NCBI GenBank assembly: GCA_021156345.1
Contig: JAJNDJ010000201.1
Span: 1-7,386 of the forward strand
Origin: Rubrobacteraceae bacterium
GTDB taxonomy: Bacteria; Actinomycetota; Rubrobacteria; Rubrobacterales; Rubrobacteraceae
Direction of reading: 5' to 3'
DNA: 7,386 bases
In this document: piece by piece, positions 1-6,915 of the stretch
Numbering within the stretch: position 1 is the first letter of the stretch
Layout of the letters: every line of letters starts with the position of its first letter
Position numbers and translations under genes: made by a program
Notes under the pieces: generated by a model
What the model saw: the letters and a program-made list of their open reading frames with translations, nothing else
Told to the model about the DNA's origin: nothing
Database searches by the model: none

Positions 1-953
1 CATCCACCTCGACTCGAAGAGTTTGCGGCGCCACAGGAGGAACGCCGCGACCACGGTGATCGCGATGAAGATTGTCCCCAACCCCACCATGACGTGGTAG
101 CTGTAGTAGAGCAGCGGGATGTTGTCCGGCCAGTTCTTCTGTGGGAATACTTCGAGGCCCTTCACCTCGGCGCCCCAGTTCTGGTAGACGAGGAAGCTTA
201 AGGCGCGCGGGACGACGATGGGGTTGTCTATGCGCTCCCTCTGCAAGTCGGGCTGGCCGATGATGACCAAGCCCGCAGGCTGCTCCGTCTCGAAGAGGCC
301 CTCCATGGCGGCTAGAGCGACCGGCTTCTTCTCCGCGACCTGCTCGCTCGCGAAGTGTCCGGTCGGGAAGAGCATCCAGATGCTGGCGATTACGGCAGTA
401 ATGAGCCCCACGCGGACGAACATGCGCCCGTAGCGCTCGTGTTGGCGGGCCAAGAGATAGTATGCTCCCAGCCCCGCCATCACGAAGGAGCGAACACGTA
501 GGGGTTCAATAGCACCGCCCAGTAGTCGGAGATCTGCACCCCGCCGCCGGCGACTTCCTCGTAGCCGACCGGATTCTGCATCCAGGAGTTGGTCGCCAGG
601 ATGAAGTAGCCGGAGGCCCAGGTCCCGAGGAAGATCATGAACGCACTGAACCAGTGCACCCTCTGCCCGAACCTTCGCTCCCCGAAGAGGAAGATCCCCA
701 GGAAAGCGCTCTCCAGAAAGAATGCGAAGGCCCCCTCCATCGCCAGGGTCTGGGCGATGATGTCACCGGCGAAGGCGCTAAAAGCTGCCCAGTTGGTGCC
801 GAACTGGAACTCCATCGGGATGCCGGTGACGACCCCCATGACGAAGGTAATGGCGAAGATCTTGCCCCAGAACCGCGCGGCGACGTTGTAGGTCTCGTCC
901 CCCCTGCGCAGGTACAGCGTCTTCAACACCACCAGAAGGAGCGCGAGCAGCCG
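1..953 (-). pseudogene. cydA: Cytochrome bd-type quinol oxidase subunit I, 5'-truncated and internally deleted, open at left edge
   Basis: CydA is the membrane subunit that oxidises quinol and carries the three hemes of cytochrome bd oxidase. The reading from about 950 down to 483 gives family sequence: TLYLRRGDE, MEFQFGTNW, then AMEGAFAFFLESAFLG (equivalents of E. coli Glu99 and Glu107), then NSWMQNPVGYE and LLNPYVF. A second frame continues from about 486 with SFVMAGLGAYYLL and runs unbroken to base 1. It includes the quinol-loop start (LAAMEGLFETEQPAG), a short loop (GQPD...NPIVVPRALSFL), and YYSYHVMVGLG, whose Met codon at 88-90 matches the heme b558 Met393 ligand. The short loop suggests the short-Q-loop type. 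Two things are wrong. The first ~25-30 residues, with the His19 heme ligand, are absent. A short stretch between NPYVF and SFVMAG, which normally holds the heme b558 His186 equivalent, is also absent and shifts the frame, giving a stop at 482-480. The identification is certain. Whether the breaks are biological is not. Confidence 0.9.
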
Positions 954-1011
954 GCGTTTTTCACGGATTCTATTTCTCTCGGAGAGCGAGCGTTGTTAGT
1001 TCCCTAACCGC
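954..1011. other. Short spacer between the chimeric ORF stop and the cydA remnant
   Basis: These 58 bases hold no cydA N-terminus in any minus-strand frame: none contains the expected start helix before LLALLLVV. The frame joined to cydA has a stop (TAA) 12-14 bases downstream of the preceding gene's stop and no ATG or GTG before the GTG at 932. A small inverted repeat, CTCTC-G-GAGAG, lies at 976-986. It is too short and lacks a T tract, so it is not called a terminator. The left end of this spacer is the probable junction where the 5' end of cydA was lost. Confidence 0.5.
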
Positions 1012-1230
1012 CTACGCTGCACCACCGAGCTCGCGCACGAAAGCTACGAGCGCCTGCGCGTTGTTGTGTTCGGCGTCCTTGGCGCCAAAGAGGAGCGTTA
1101 CGTTCCTCTCTGTGGAGCGCCCTCCGATCGTCCGGAGGACCGCGACCTTGCCCGCCTCCTCTCCCTCGCTGCCCTCCTGAGCCGATTTGGCCTGCACTAG
1201 GCCGGTAAACAAGGTTACGGGCCGTGCCAT
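1012..1230 (-). pseudogene. Chimeric 72-aa ORF: sugar phosphate isomerase/epimerase N-terminus joined to a DUF488-like C-terminus
   Basis: The ATG at 1230 is well placed: GAGGAG at 1240-1235 sits four bases upstream, and the start is 44 bases after the oxidoreductase stop. The first ten residues, MARPVTLFTG, match the usual opening of a xylose-isomerase-like TIM-barrel sugar phosphate isomerase/epimerase, the expected partner gene after a Gfo/Idh enzyme. Those enzymes are about 300 residues and normally continue with QWADLPLEELA-like sequence. Here it turns into LVQAKSAQEG and then, from about residue 28, into KVAVLRTIGG and NVTLLFGAKDAEHNNA (residues 43-58). That last part is the conserved C-terminal strand and KD-EHN motif of DUF488 proteins. 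DUF488 proteins are usually about 115-150 residues, so only the final third to half is present. The simplest reading is that two unrelated genes are joined near 1200, removing most of both. A real small fusion protein is possible but unlikely, because neither half keeps a complete fold. Confidence 0.65.
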
Positions 1231-1234
1231 CTTT

Positions 1235-1240
1235 CTCCTC
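1235..1240 (-). promoter_or_regulatory. Ribosome binding site of the isomerase-start ORF
   Basis: GAGGAG read on the minus strand, four bases before the ATG at 1230-1228. It fixes this start over the upstream in-frame candidate near 1278, and shows that the isomerase 5' end is genuine even though the rest of the gene is lost. Confidence 0.7.
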
Positions 1241-1274
1241 TCTAACCGCTGTGTGGCGAACCCGCTCTGCTTCC

Positions 1275-2341
1275 TCAACCGTGGTACGCTCCTCGAGCGA
1301 CCGGCGGAACGTAGGTCTCCAGTCCCTCGTCGGGCAGGTGGACGGTGCTGCCAGTTTCGGCGGAGCGATAGAGCGCCATGAGCATCTCCACGACGGCGAC
1401 CCCGTCGCGGAACGTCTCCAGCGGCTCCTCACCCTTGCGAAATGCCTCGACCATGTGCCGGTCTTCGAGGGTGTATCCGTAGGTCGCGGCTTCGTCTTCG
1501 AGTACCGGCATCAGGCCCTGCTCGGCGCTCTGCTTCTCGACGAGGTCCTCGCCCCCCGCGCGAAGTCCTCGGCCGGGTGATTTGCGTAGTCGATTTCGGG
1601 GCCCATCTCTCGCTTGAGCTGCTCGGCGTACCTCGGGCGGGTCCACTTGAGGTTGGCGACCGTGGCGTTGGCGCTCTTGAGCTCGAGGCTCTCGCGACCC
1701 TTGCCGGGCTCGGTGAGGAGGTAGCGAGCCACCTCGACGCTGTGGCACATCATGTCCGAGAGGACGCCGCCCCCTTGCCGCTCGCCGAGCCAGAACCAGG
1801 GGGCGTGGGGTCCGCTGTGCTCCTCGGAGGCACGGGCGAGGTACGGCCTGCCGGCGGCGGGAACGCCACGGCGCCAGATCACATCCTTCCCCCGCTGGAC
1901 CGCCGTCGAGAAGACCTGGTTTTCCAAGTAGCCGTGGTTGAGACCCGCCTCCTCCGCGAGCCAAAGTACCTCGCGAGCCTCGGCGAGGTTACGCGCCAGC
2001 GGCTTCTCGCAGGCGACGCCCAGCAGGGAGGCTCCTTCCTGCATGGCCCGACTGATGGCACGCAGATGGTCGAGGCGGGTGTCGTTGGGGCCAAGGATCC
2101 AGACGGCGTCCACCTCCCCTGAGGCGACGAGCTCCTCCACCGATCCGTAAGCCTTGCACGGCCCAAGACCCATCCCGTTCGCTGTGTTCGCCAGTGCCTC
2201 GCGGTGGGCGCGCGTGGGGCTGAAGACTCCGCTAACCTGGGCATTGCGAACGCCGAGGAGCGCCTGGAGGTGGAAGCTCGCAATAAAGCCGCTTCCGAGA
2301 AGTCCGATCCGCAGGGGACCGTCCTTTTCGACTCGGCGCAT
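1275..2341 (-). pseudogene. Gfo/Idh/MocA family NAD(P)-dependent oxidoreductase, internally deleted and frameshifted
   Basis: This family oxidises or reduces sugars and inositols with NAD(P). The ATG at 2341 follows AGGAG with an 8-base gap, 13 bases after the permease stop. Residues 11-24 form the Rossmann start (IGLLGSGFIASFH), ACEKPLARN at 110-118 holds the catalytic Lys of the EKP motif, and GGGVLSDMMCHSVEVA at 190-205 is the typical His-bearing substrate motif. Residue 263 (AEDFARG) ends in a G run at 1552-1557. In this frame, translation then goes to non-family residues and a stop at 1513-1511. The next frame resumes as GEDLVEKQSAEQGLMPV and proceeds through DRHMVEAF and MALYRSAE to a TGA at 1277-1275. 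From memory, relatives have about 55-60 more residues between the two parts, forming much of the C-terminal sheet. The gene is therefore judged inactive as read. The sugar substrate is unknown. Confidence 0.85.
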
Positions 2342-2349
2342 CGCTCTCA

Positions 2350-2354
2350 CTCCT
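2350..2354 (-). promoter_or_regulatory. Ribosome binding site of the Gfo/Idh gene
   Basis: AGGAG on the minus strand, eight bases upstream of the ATG at 2341-2339. It lies immediately after the TAG stop of the upstream permease gene (2357-2355), as expected for genes on one transcript. It supports this start over the longer frame reaching back to 2413 inside the permease gene. Confidence 0.7.
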
Positions 2355-3302
2355 CTATTGCCTGAGCGCCTTCTGGCGACCGTAGAGGGAGAGCAAGAGG
2401 AGCAGGGTGACACCGTAGACGATTAGGCGCGCAGACTCCGGAAGCTCCAGGGCGGTCAAGAGGCTGGTCAGCAGCGTCAGGACCAGGGCGCCGGCCATCG
2501 TCCCGTAGTAGCTACCCACGCCGCCGGCGAGAAGCGTCCCCCCTACCACCACGGCGGCTACTGAGGGCAGCGTGTACGGGTCTCCGAGGTTGAGGAAGAC
2601 CTGCTCGGTGTAGCCGAGCAGCACGACCCCGCCGAGGGCGGCGAGCATCCCGCTCAGGGAGTACGTTAACACCAGAACCGACGGCACCCGCACCCCTGAG
2701 AGCTTCGCGGTGACGCGGTTGGTGCCCACTGCGAAGAGCCTCCGGCCGTAGGCGGTGCGCTGCAGGACCAACCACATGGCTCCTCCCAGGAGGAGCCACA
2801 GAAGCACCACGCCAGGGATGCCAAAGATCAGGGAACCGGAGACGAGATTGGTGAGAGCGGGGGCTGCCTCGCCCTCGACCCTACCCCCGGTTATGACCAG
2901 GATCAGACCTCCCACCACCCCGGCCATCCCGAGCGTCATCACCAACGGCGGGATACCCAAGAGCGTTATACCGAGTCCGTTTGTGGCCCCGATCAGGAGT
3001 CCCACGCCGAGCGCGATGGCGAGCGCGAGCAGCGCCTGGTCGTTCTGACCGTCCCCGAACCTGAAGACGAGTATGGCGCCGAGCGTTATCATAGCTCCGA
3101 CAGAGAGGTCGATCCCTTCGCCGCCGCTAATAATCACCAGTGTCTGTCCTGCCGCTACTATCCCCAAGAAGGCCGCGAGCCTCAAAATGTTCATCGCTTG
3201 CCCGTAAGAGGCGAAGCCGGGCTGCACGAGCCCCCCCACTACGAACAGTATCACTGCCAGAACCAAGGCTATGACAATGGGATTCAGCCTGAGCCGCCTC
3301 AC
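2355..3302 (-). CDS. CUT2-type sugar ABC transporter permease (RbsC-like), second permease
   Basis: A 315-residue integral membrane protein of the BPD_transp_2 family, forming half of the sugar channel in the cytoplasmic membrane. Residues 8-25 form the first membrane helix after a basic start (MRRLRLN). GGEGIDLSVGAM (60-71) is the family signature after helix two. The loop RTAYGRRLFAVGTNRVTAKL (182-201) is the cytoplasmic coupling region that contacts the ATPase. VAAVVVGGTLLAGGVGS (248-264) is the conserved late glycine motif. Long hydrophobic stretches continue to residue 307. Length is normal and there is no sign of damage. The start is GTG at 3302, whose GTGA overlaps the TGA stop of the other permease, indicating translational coupling. 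It differs clearly from that neighbour, so the channel is probably a heterodimer. The substrate is a monosaccharide or similar, not assignable. Confidence 0.93.
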   Translation of the reverse strand: MRRLRLNPIVIALVLAVILFVVGGLVQPGFASYGQAMNILRLAAFLGIVAAGQTLVIISGGEGIDLSVGAMITLGAILVFRFGDGQNDQALLALAIALGVGLLIGATNGLGITLLGIPPLVMTLGMAGVVGGLILVITGGRVEGEAAPALTNLVSGSLIFGIPGVVLLWLLLGGAMWLVLQRTAYGRRLFAVGTNRVTAKLSGVRVPSVLVLTYSLSGMLAALGGVVLLGYTEQVFLNLGDPYTLPSVAAVVVGGTLLAGGVGSYYGTMAGALVLTLLTSLLTALELPESARLIVYGVTLLLLLSLYGRQKALRQ

Positions 3303-4285
3303 GCCCGCCTCCTACGTCCGAGGAGGGCGACAATGCCGGGACCGGCGAGGGCCGCCACCACGATCAGGCCATTGATTAGCGTCTGCCATGACGAAGGCGC
3401 ACCCGAGAAGGAGACGATGCTCTGGATGAGGCTCAAGATCACCACCCCGATGATCGATCCGACCACCCCGCCCTGTCCGCCGCTAAGGCGCGTTCCCCCC
3501 AAGACGACCGCCACAATGGACTGCAACATGAGGTCTGTCCCGCCGATGGGGTTTCCCGTCCCGGTGCTGAGGGCCAGCGCGAGCGCGCCAGCGGCCGCCA
3601 TCAGCCCCGCGATACAGTACGAGATGAAGCGCACCGACGAGACCGGCACGCCGCTGACAAACGCTGACAGATCCTGGCCCCCTGTCGCGTACAGGTACGG
3701 CCCGTAGCGCGTCGAGCGCAGAAGGCTCCACAGTAGCAGCAAGATGACTACCACCCACAGCACCATGGGCAGCCCAAGGGGACTGGTGTAGAAGAAGTTC
3801 ACCAAGCCCGGCGGCATAGTGCCACCTGGCTCGGGGAGCACGTAGAGCGCCAGCCCCGCGAAAATGAAGCTCGTCGCAAAAGTCGTCACGATCGGCTGGA
3901 AGCGCAGCACGGCCACGCAGAAGCCGTTGAGCGCCCCCGCCAGAATGCCGGCCAAGAATCCCGCGGCCAGCGCCAGCAGGATCCGGGACGGAGAAGGCTC
4001 CTGGCTCATGAGGCTGACAAAGATCACGTTCGCCATCGAGACAATCGCGCCTAAAGAGAGATCGATGCCGCCCCCGATCACGACGGCAGTCTGCCCAACG
4101 GCGACGAGCATGAGCGGAACGAAGAGCAGCAGGTTCCCGCTCAATATCCCAGGCTGGAAAAAGTTCGGTTGCAGATAGTAGTTGATCGATACGGCCACCA
4201 CTAGCAGCAAGAGCGCAAAGGCGTACGACTGCCTCAGCGCCACCCGGCGTAGCCGTGGACCTACGGAGCCCCGCGCCGCGCTCAC
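3299..4285 (-). CDS. CUT2-type sugar ABC transporter permease (RbsC-like), first permease
   Basis: A 328-residue inner-membrane permease of the BPD_transp_2 family. A basic leader (RLRRVALRQ) precedes the first helix at about 21-36. VIGGGIDLSLGAIVSM (69-84) is the family signature. RSTRYGPYLYATGGQDLSAF (190-209) is the coupling loop facing the ATPase, and AVVLGGTRLSGGQGGVVGS (259-277) is the conserved glycine-rich segment. The tail ends in RRRRA. Length and motif order are normal, so the gene looks intact. The GTG start at 4285 overlaps the ATPase TGA stop (4284-4282) in a GTGA, and its own stop overlaps the next permease start in the same way. Its translation may depend on ribosomes finishing the ATPase, which as read they would not do because of the upstream frameshift. 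It works with the second permease, the binding protein and the ATPase. Confidence 0.93.
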   Translation of the reverse strand: MSAARGSVGPRLRRVALRQSYAFALLLLVVAVSINYYLQPNFFQPGILSGNLLLFVPLMLVAVGQTAVVIGGGIDLSLGAIVSMANVIFVSLMSQEPSPSRILLALAAGFLAGILAGALNGFCVAVLRFQPIVTTFATSFIFAGLALYVLPEPGGTMPPGLVNFFYTSPLGLPMVLWVVVILLLLWSLLRSTRYGPYLYATGGQDLSAFVSGVPVSSVRFISYCIAGLMAAAGALALALSTGTGNPIGGTDLMLQSIVAVVLGGTRLSGGQGGVVGSIIGVVILSLIQSIVSFSGAPSSWQTLINGLIVVAALAGPGIVALLGRRRRA

Positions 4286-5671
4286 GGAGCCCCACCGGAA
4301 AGCGGGCTATCGGGGGAACTCGAAGCCGCACCCACGCTGGCAGAGACGAGGGCCGACTTGTTCAGGTCGCCACCAGAGAGCTCCCTGCGCACCATACCGT
4401 CGCGCATCACGAGCACCCGGTCGCACAAGCCCAATAGCTCTTCGTCGTCGCTGCTGTGGAGTAAAATCGCTACTCCCCTTTGGCGCAGGTCAGAGAGTAT
4501 TTTGTAGAACTCTCCCTTGGCGCCCACGTCAACCCCCTTCGTCGGGTCGTCGAGGAGGAGCACCTTCGGGTCCCGCATCAGCCATTTCCCCGGGCAGTAG
4601 GAGGTTCTCCAATATGGATCGTATCGGCAGGAGGCCCTCGCCGCCCCGGTCACCGGGGACGAAAGAGAGGCCCTTCCGCATCGCCTTCCGGGGGTGGGAA
4701 AAGTGGACTACCTCGCCCGCGAGCCGGACAGTTCCCGAGTGGGGGACGGCTCCGAAAAGAGCAAGCAGGAGATCTGATTGCCCCTGTCCTTGCAGACCGC
4801 CAAGACCCAGGATCTCGCCTTCCCGCAGTTGCAAGCTCACACCCTTCAGCACCGACGAGCGGAGATCCTCGGTCTCCAGTAGAATCGTTTTCTCACCACC
4901 GCTCTCTGCGGGGTGCTCGATGTGGCGCTCCGCGACGCCGCCCTCGATCATTAGCTCTACCAGTTGTTCCTCGCTCGTCTCCTTCAGGTCCGCCGCGCCG
5001 ACGGTTCTGCCGCTCCGGAGCACGGTCGCCCTGTCGGCGATCTGGAAGATTTCCTCCATGCGGTGCGAGATGAAGATGAGGGCCATGCCCCGAGCCTTCC
5101 ACTCACCGACGAGCTCGAAGAGCCGCTCGACCTGCCGCGCCCCCAGGCTCGCGGTTGCCTCATCCAGGATCATGACGCGCGGCTCGCGGCTCAACGCCTT
5201 GAGGATCTCTACGATCTGTCGGTCGCTGGGCGAGAGGTCCGACACGAGTGAGTCGGGCCCGACAGTGGGCCCTAGGGCGTCCTCAAAGAGAGAGAGGAGG
5301 CGTGCGGTGCGCTCCTTGCGCTCCTTCCTCCTAACCCGGCCCAAGGCTACCGGCTCGTTGGAGAGCCAGACGTTCTCGGCAACCGTCATGTCCGGGACCA
5401 GACTAAGCTCCTGGTAGACGGCGGAGATCCCCGCCCGCCGAGCCGCCTGGGGCGAGGCGAAGCGCACCTCTTCGCCGTCCAGGAGCAACCGTCCCCCGTC
5501 GGGGACGACCGCTCCCGTGATGATCTTGCCTAGCGTGCTCTTGCCGCTACCGTTGGCCCCCATCAACGCCACCACCTCGCCGGACTCTACGTCCAGGCTG
5601 CCGTCGGCGAGCGCCACCACACCGCCGTAGCGCTTGACGAGATGCTGGGCCGAGAGGGAAACGTCAGCCAT
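4282..5671 (-). pseudogene. Tandem-domain sugar ABC transporter ATPase (RbsA/MglA-like), second domain deleted in the middle and frameshifted
   Basis: Two fused nucleotide-binding domains that hydrolyse ATP to drive sugar import. The ATG at 5671 starts 10 bases after the binding-protein stop. Domain 1 is complete: Walker A GANGSGKST (38-46), Q-loop VYQELSLVP (85-93), signature LSPSDRQIVEI (146-156, Ser-Asp in place of the usual Gly-Gln), Walker B VMILDE (166-171) and ISHRMEEI (201-208). Domain 2 begins near residue 262, with the degenerate P-loop GGLQGQGQSD (291-300) usual for this family, and runs to SILENLLLPG (352-361). There the frame breaks at 4588-4591. The next frame resumes at KWLMRDPKVLLLDDPTKGVD and ends at 4282. 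In relatives about 55-65 residues lie between LLLPG and KWL, including the LSGGNQQKV signature. The break leads to a stop at 4531-4529 in the original frame. The identity is firm, and the protein as read would lack a working second domain. Confidence 0.9.
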
Positions 5672-5681
5672 CGCTATCCGC

Positions 5682-6776
5682 CTACTCGAAGTAGGCCTTC
5701 GCCTGTTTGGGGGTGATGATGCCGTCGAGCACGTACTCGCCCTCGACGTCGATCTTCTGGAGCTCCTCGTCGAGGTTCTGGTTGGTCACCACCCCGGGTA
5801 TCGGCACATACAGGGTATTGCCTGCATCGCCCTCGAGCTCGCTCTGCTTGATCTCCTTGCCCTGCAAGAGCTCTACCATCACCCGCAAGCCGCTCGCCCC
5901 GACACCGGGTGGGTTGACCGGCCCATAGGAGGCGAAGTCCGGGTTCTGCTGGCGCACGTCTTGCCACAGCCTCATGTAGCCTGAGCGGGCCTCACCGGAG
6001 ATTACCGGGTACTCGTTGGGGTTGGCAGCCTGGACGGCCTGTAGCACGCCGCGCGCCATGCCGTCCTGCGTCCAAACCCCGTCGATGTTCGGCTGTGAGG
6101 CGAGGATGTTTGACATCTCCTGCTGAGCCGTCGCCTGGTCCCAATCGGCGTTCGTTTCCTGGACCACCTCGATTCCCGGATTCTCGGCGAAGACCTGCTT
6201 GACGGCATCGTAGCGGGCCTCGTTGGCCGGGTGGCCGGCGATGCCATTGATCACGACGACGTCGCCCTCACCGCCGAGCTCCTCCACCAGCCACTCGGCG
6301 CCCATGCGCGCCCATTCGCCCTGGTCGATCACCACGTTCGTGACGCCCGGGGCGTCGATCTCCTGGTCCACCGCGATTACCGGGATCCCCGCATTCTCAG
6401 CCTGGCCGATCACCTGATCGAGGGCGGTTGCGTTATTAGGATTGACGATGATCCCGTCCACCCCGCGGTTGATGAGGTTTCTCATCTGCTGGATCTGGCC
6501 CTGGTCGTCAACGTCTGCGCTCTCTATGACCAGATCCTCGGTGAGCCCTTCCTGCTTGTACTCGTCGTTGACCCTCTGCAGGTCGTCGATCATCTGCGTC
6601 CGCCACTCGCTACTGATGAAGCCGTTGGAGACACCGATGGTGAACGGTCCCTGGTTGCCGCCCTGACCCCCGCCGTTGCCGCCCTGTCCGCCACCGCCAC
6701 AGGCGACCGCGAATACCACTGCCACCGAGCACACCACCAGCGCCAAGGCCCTGCCGATCGTCCACCGTCCGACCAT
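5682..6776 (-). CDS. Sugar-binding lipoprotein of a CUT2-type ABC transporter (RbsB-like, Peripla_BP_4 type)
   Basis: A 364-residue extracytoplasmic binding protein that captures the sugar and hands it to the permeases. The ATG at 6776 is preferred because an AGGAGAGGA ribosome site lies just upstream and a signal peptide follows at once: basic VGRWTIGR, a hydrophobic core (10-24), then Cys26 in AVAC, a slightly unusual lipobox. A Gly/Asn/Gln-rich linker (27-43) tethers the domain to the membrane. Lobe 1 opens with FTIGVSNGFISSEWRTQM (45-62), followed by GVDGIIVNPNNATALD (105-120) and GIPVIAVDQE (130-139). GDVVVINGIAGHPAN (171-185) and the hinge region NIDGVWTQDGMA (230-241) are typical of the family. 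There is a single unbroken frame to TAG at 5684-5682. It leads the transporter operon. The sugar is unknown; a galactofuranose- or ribose-type ligand would be only a guess. Confidence 0.93.
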   Translation of the reverse strand: MVGRWTIGRALALVVCSVAVVFAVACGGGGQGGNGGGQGGNQGPFTIGVSNGFISSEWRTQMIDDLQRVNDEYKQEGLTEDLVIESADVDDQGQIQQMRNLINRGVDGIIVNPNNATALDQVIGQAENAGIPVIAVDQEIDAPGVTNVVIDQGEWARMGAEWLVEELGGEGDVVVINGIAGHPANEARYDAVKQVFAENPGIEVVQETNADWDQATAQQEMSNILASQPNIDGVWTQDGMARGVLQAVQAANPNEYPVISGEARSGYMRLWQDVRQQNPDFASYGPVNPPGVGASGLRVMVELLQGKEIKQSELEGDAGNTLYVPIPGVVTNQNLDEELQKIDVEGEYVLDGIITPKQAKAYFE

Positions 6777-6780
6777 CCTG

Positions 6781-6789
6781 TCCTCTCCT
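6781..6789 (-). promoter_or_regulatory. Ribosome binding site of the binding-protein gene
   Basis: AGGAGAGGA on the minus strand, four bases upstream of the ATG at 6776-6774. It decides the start, because the same frame stays open upstream to 6929 without a comparable site and the extra residues would bury the signal peptide. Confidence 0.75.
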
Positions 6790-6842
6790 TCCTGCACGCC
6801 GAAGATCTCACCCGGCGCTTGTTGCTCCGCTACGCATCGCTT

Positions 6843-6875
6843 TTTCACGCTCTTGACTCTGCCGCTTTCACGCTC
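6843..6875 (-). repeat. Two direct copies of GAGCGTGAAA, 23 bases apart
   Basis: The minus-strand sequence GAGCGTGAAA occurs at 6875-6866 and again at 6852-6843. The copies are identical over ten bases and offset by 23, close to two helical turns, in the only sizeable gap of the cluster. This arrangement fits tandem half-sites for a sugar-responsive regulator such as the adjacent ROK protein, but it could be chance in a purine-rich leader. Confidence 0.4.
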
Positions 6876-6915
6876 CTCTCCTCGCTCCGACCGCCGCGGT
6901 GGAGGGTTATGTTTG

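Larger units (their letters stand above)
6777..6915 (-). promoter_or_regulatory. Intergenic leader between ROK gene and transporter operon
   Basis: A 139-base gap in an otherwise tightly packed cluster, and the likeliest place for an operator or second promoter for the transporter genes. It contains an AGGAGAGGA ribosome site (6789-6781), two identical 10-base direct repeats (see separate entry) and a small palindrome ACCGC-C-GCGGT at 6890-6900. No T-tract terminator follows the ROK stop, so read-through from ROK is possible. No convincing -35/-10 pair was found on the minus strand. The function is inferred from position and repeats only. Confidence 0.45.

Noticed and set aside
976..986. CTCTC-G-GAGAG hairpin as a terminator
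   Set aside because: Five-base arms with a one-base centre and no T tract; too weak to support a terminator.
654..1007. Plus-strand frames over cydA
   Set aside because: Antisense to clear CydA sequence; no domain, and low-complexity composition.
1004..1432. A 142-codon minus-strand frame overlapping the Gfo/Idh 3' end and the chimeric ORF
   Set aside because: Arg/Gly-rich out-of-frame reading; the two genes it overlaps have family motifs and ribosome sites in other frames.
1442..2122. A 226-codon plus-strand open frame
   Set aside because: Antisense to the Gfo/Idh gene, with composition typical of a shadow frame and no ribosome site or family motif.
4182..5417. A 411-codon open frame on the plus strand
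   Set aside because: It lies antisense to the ATPase, whose ABC motifs are unmistakable. The plus-strand translation is Arg/Ser/Pro-rich with no recognisable domain, as expected for a shadow frame in GC-rich DNA.
6853..6858. TTGACT as a -35 promoter element on the plus strand
   Set aside because: It points into the ROK gene's antisense strand, no -10 element at proper spacing was seen, and no plus-strand gene follows.
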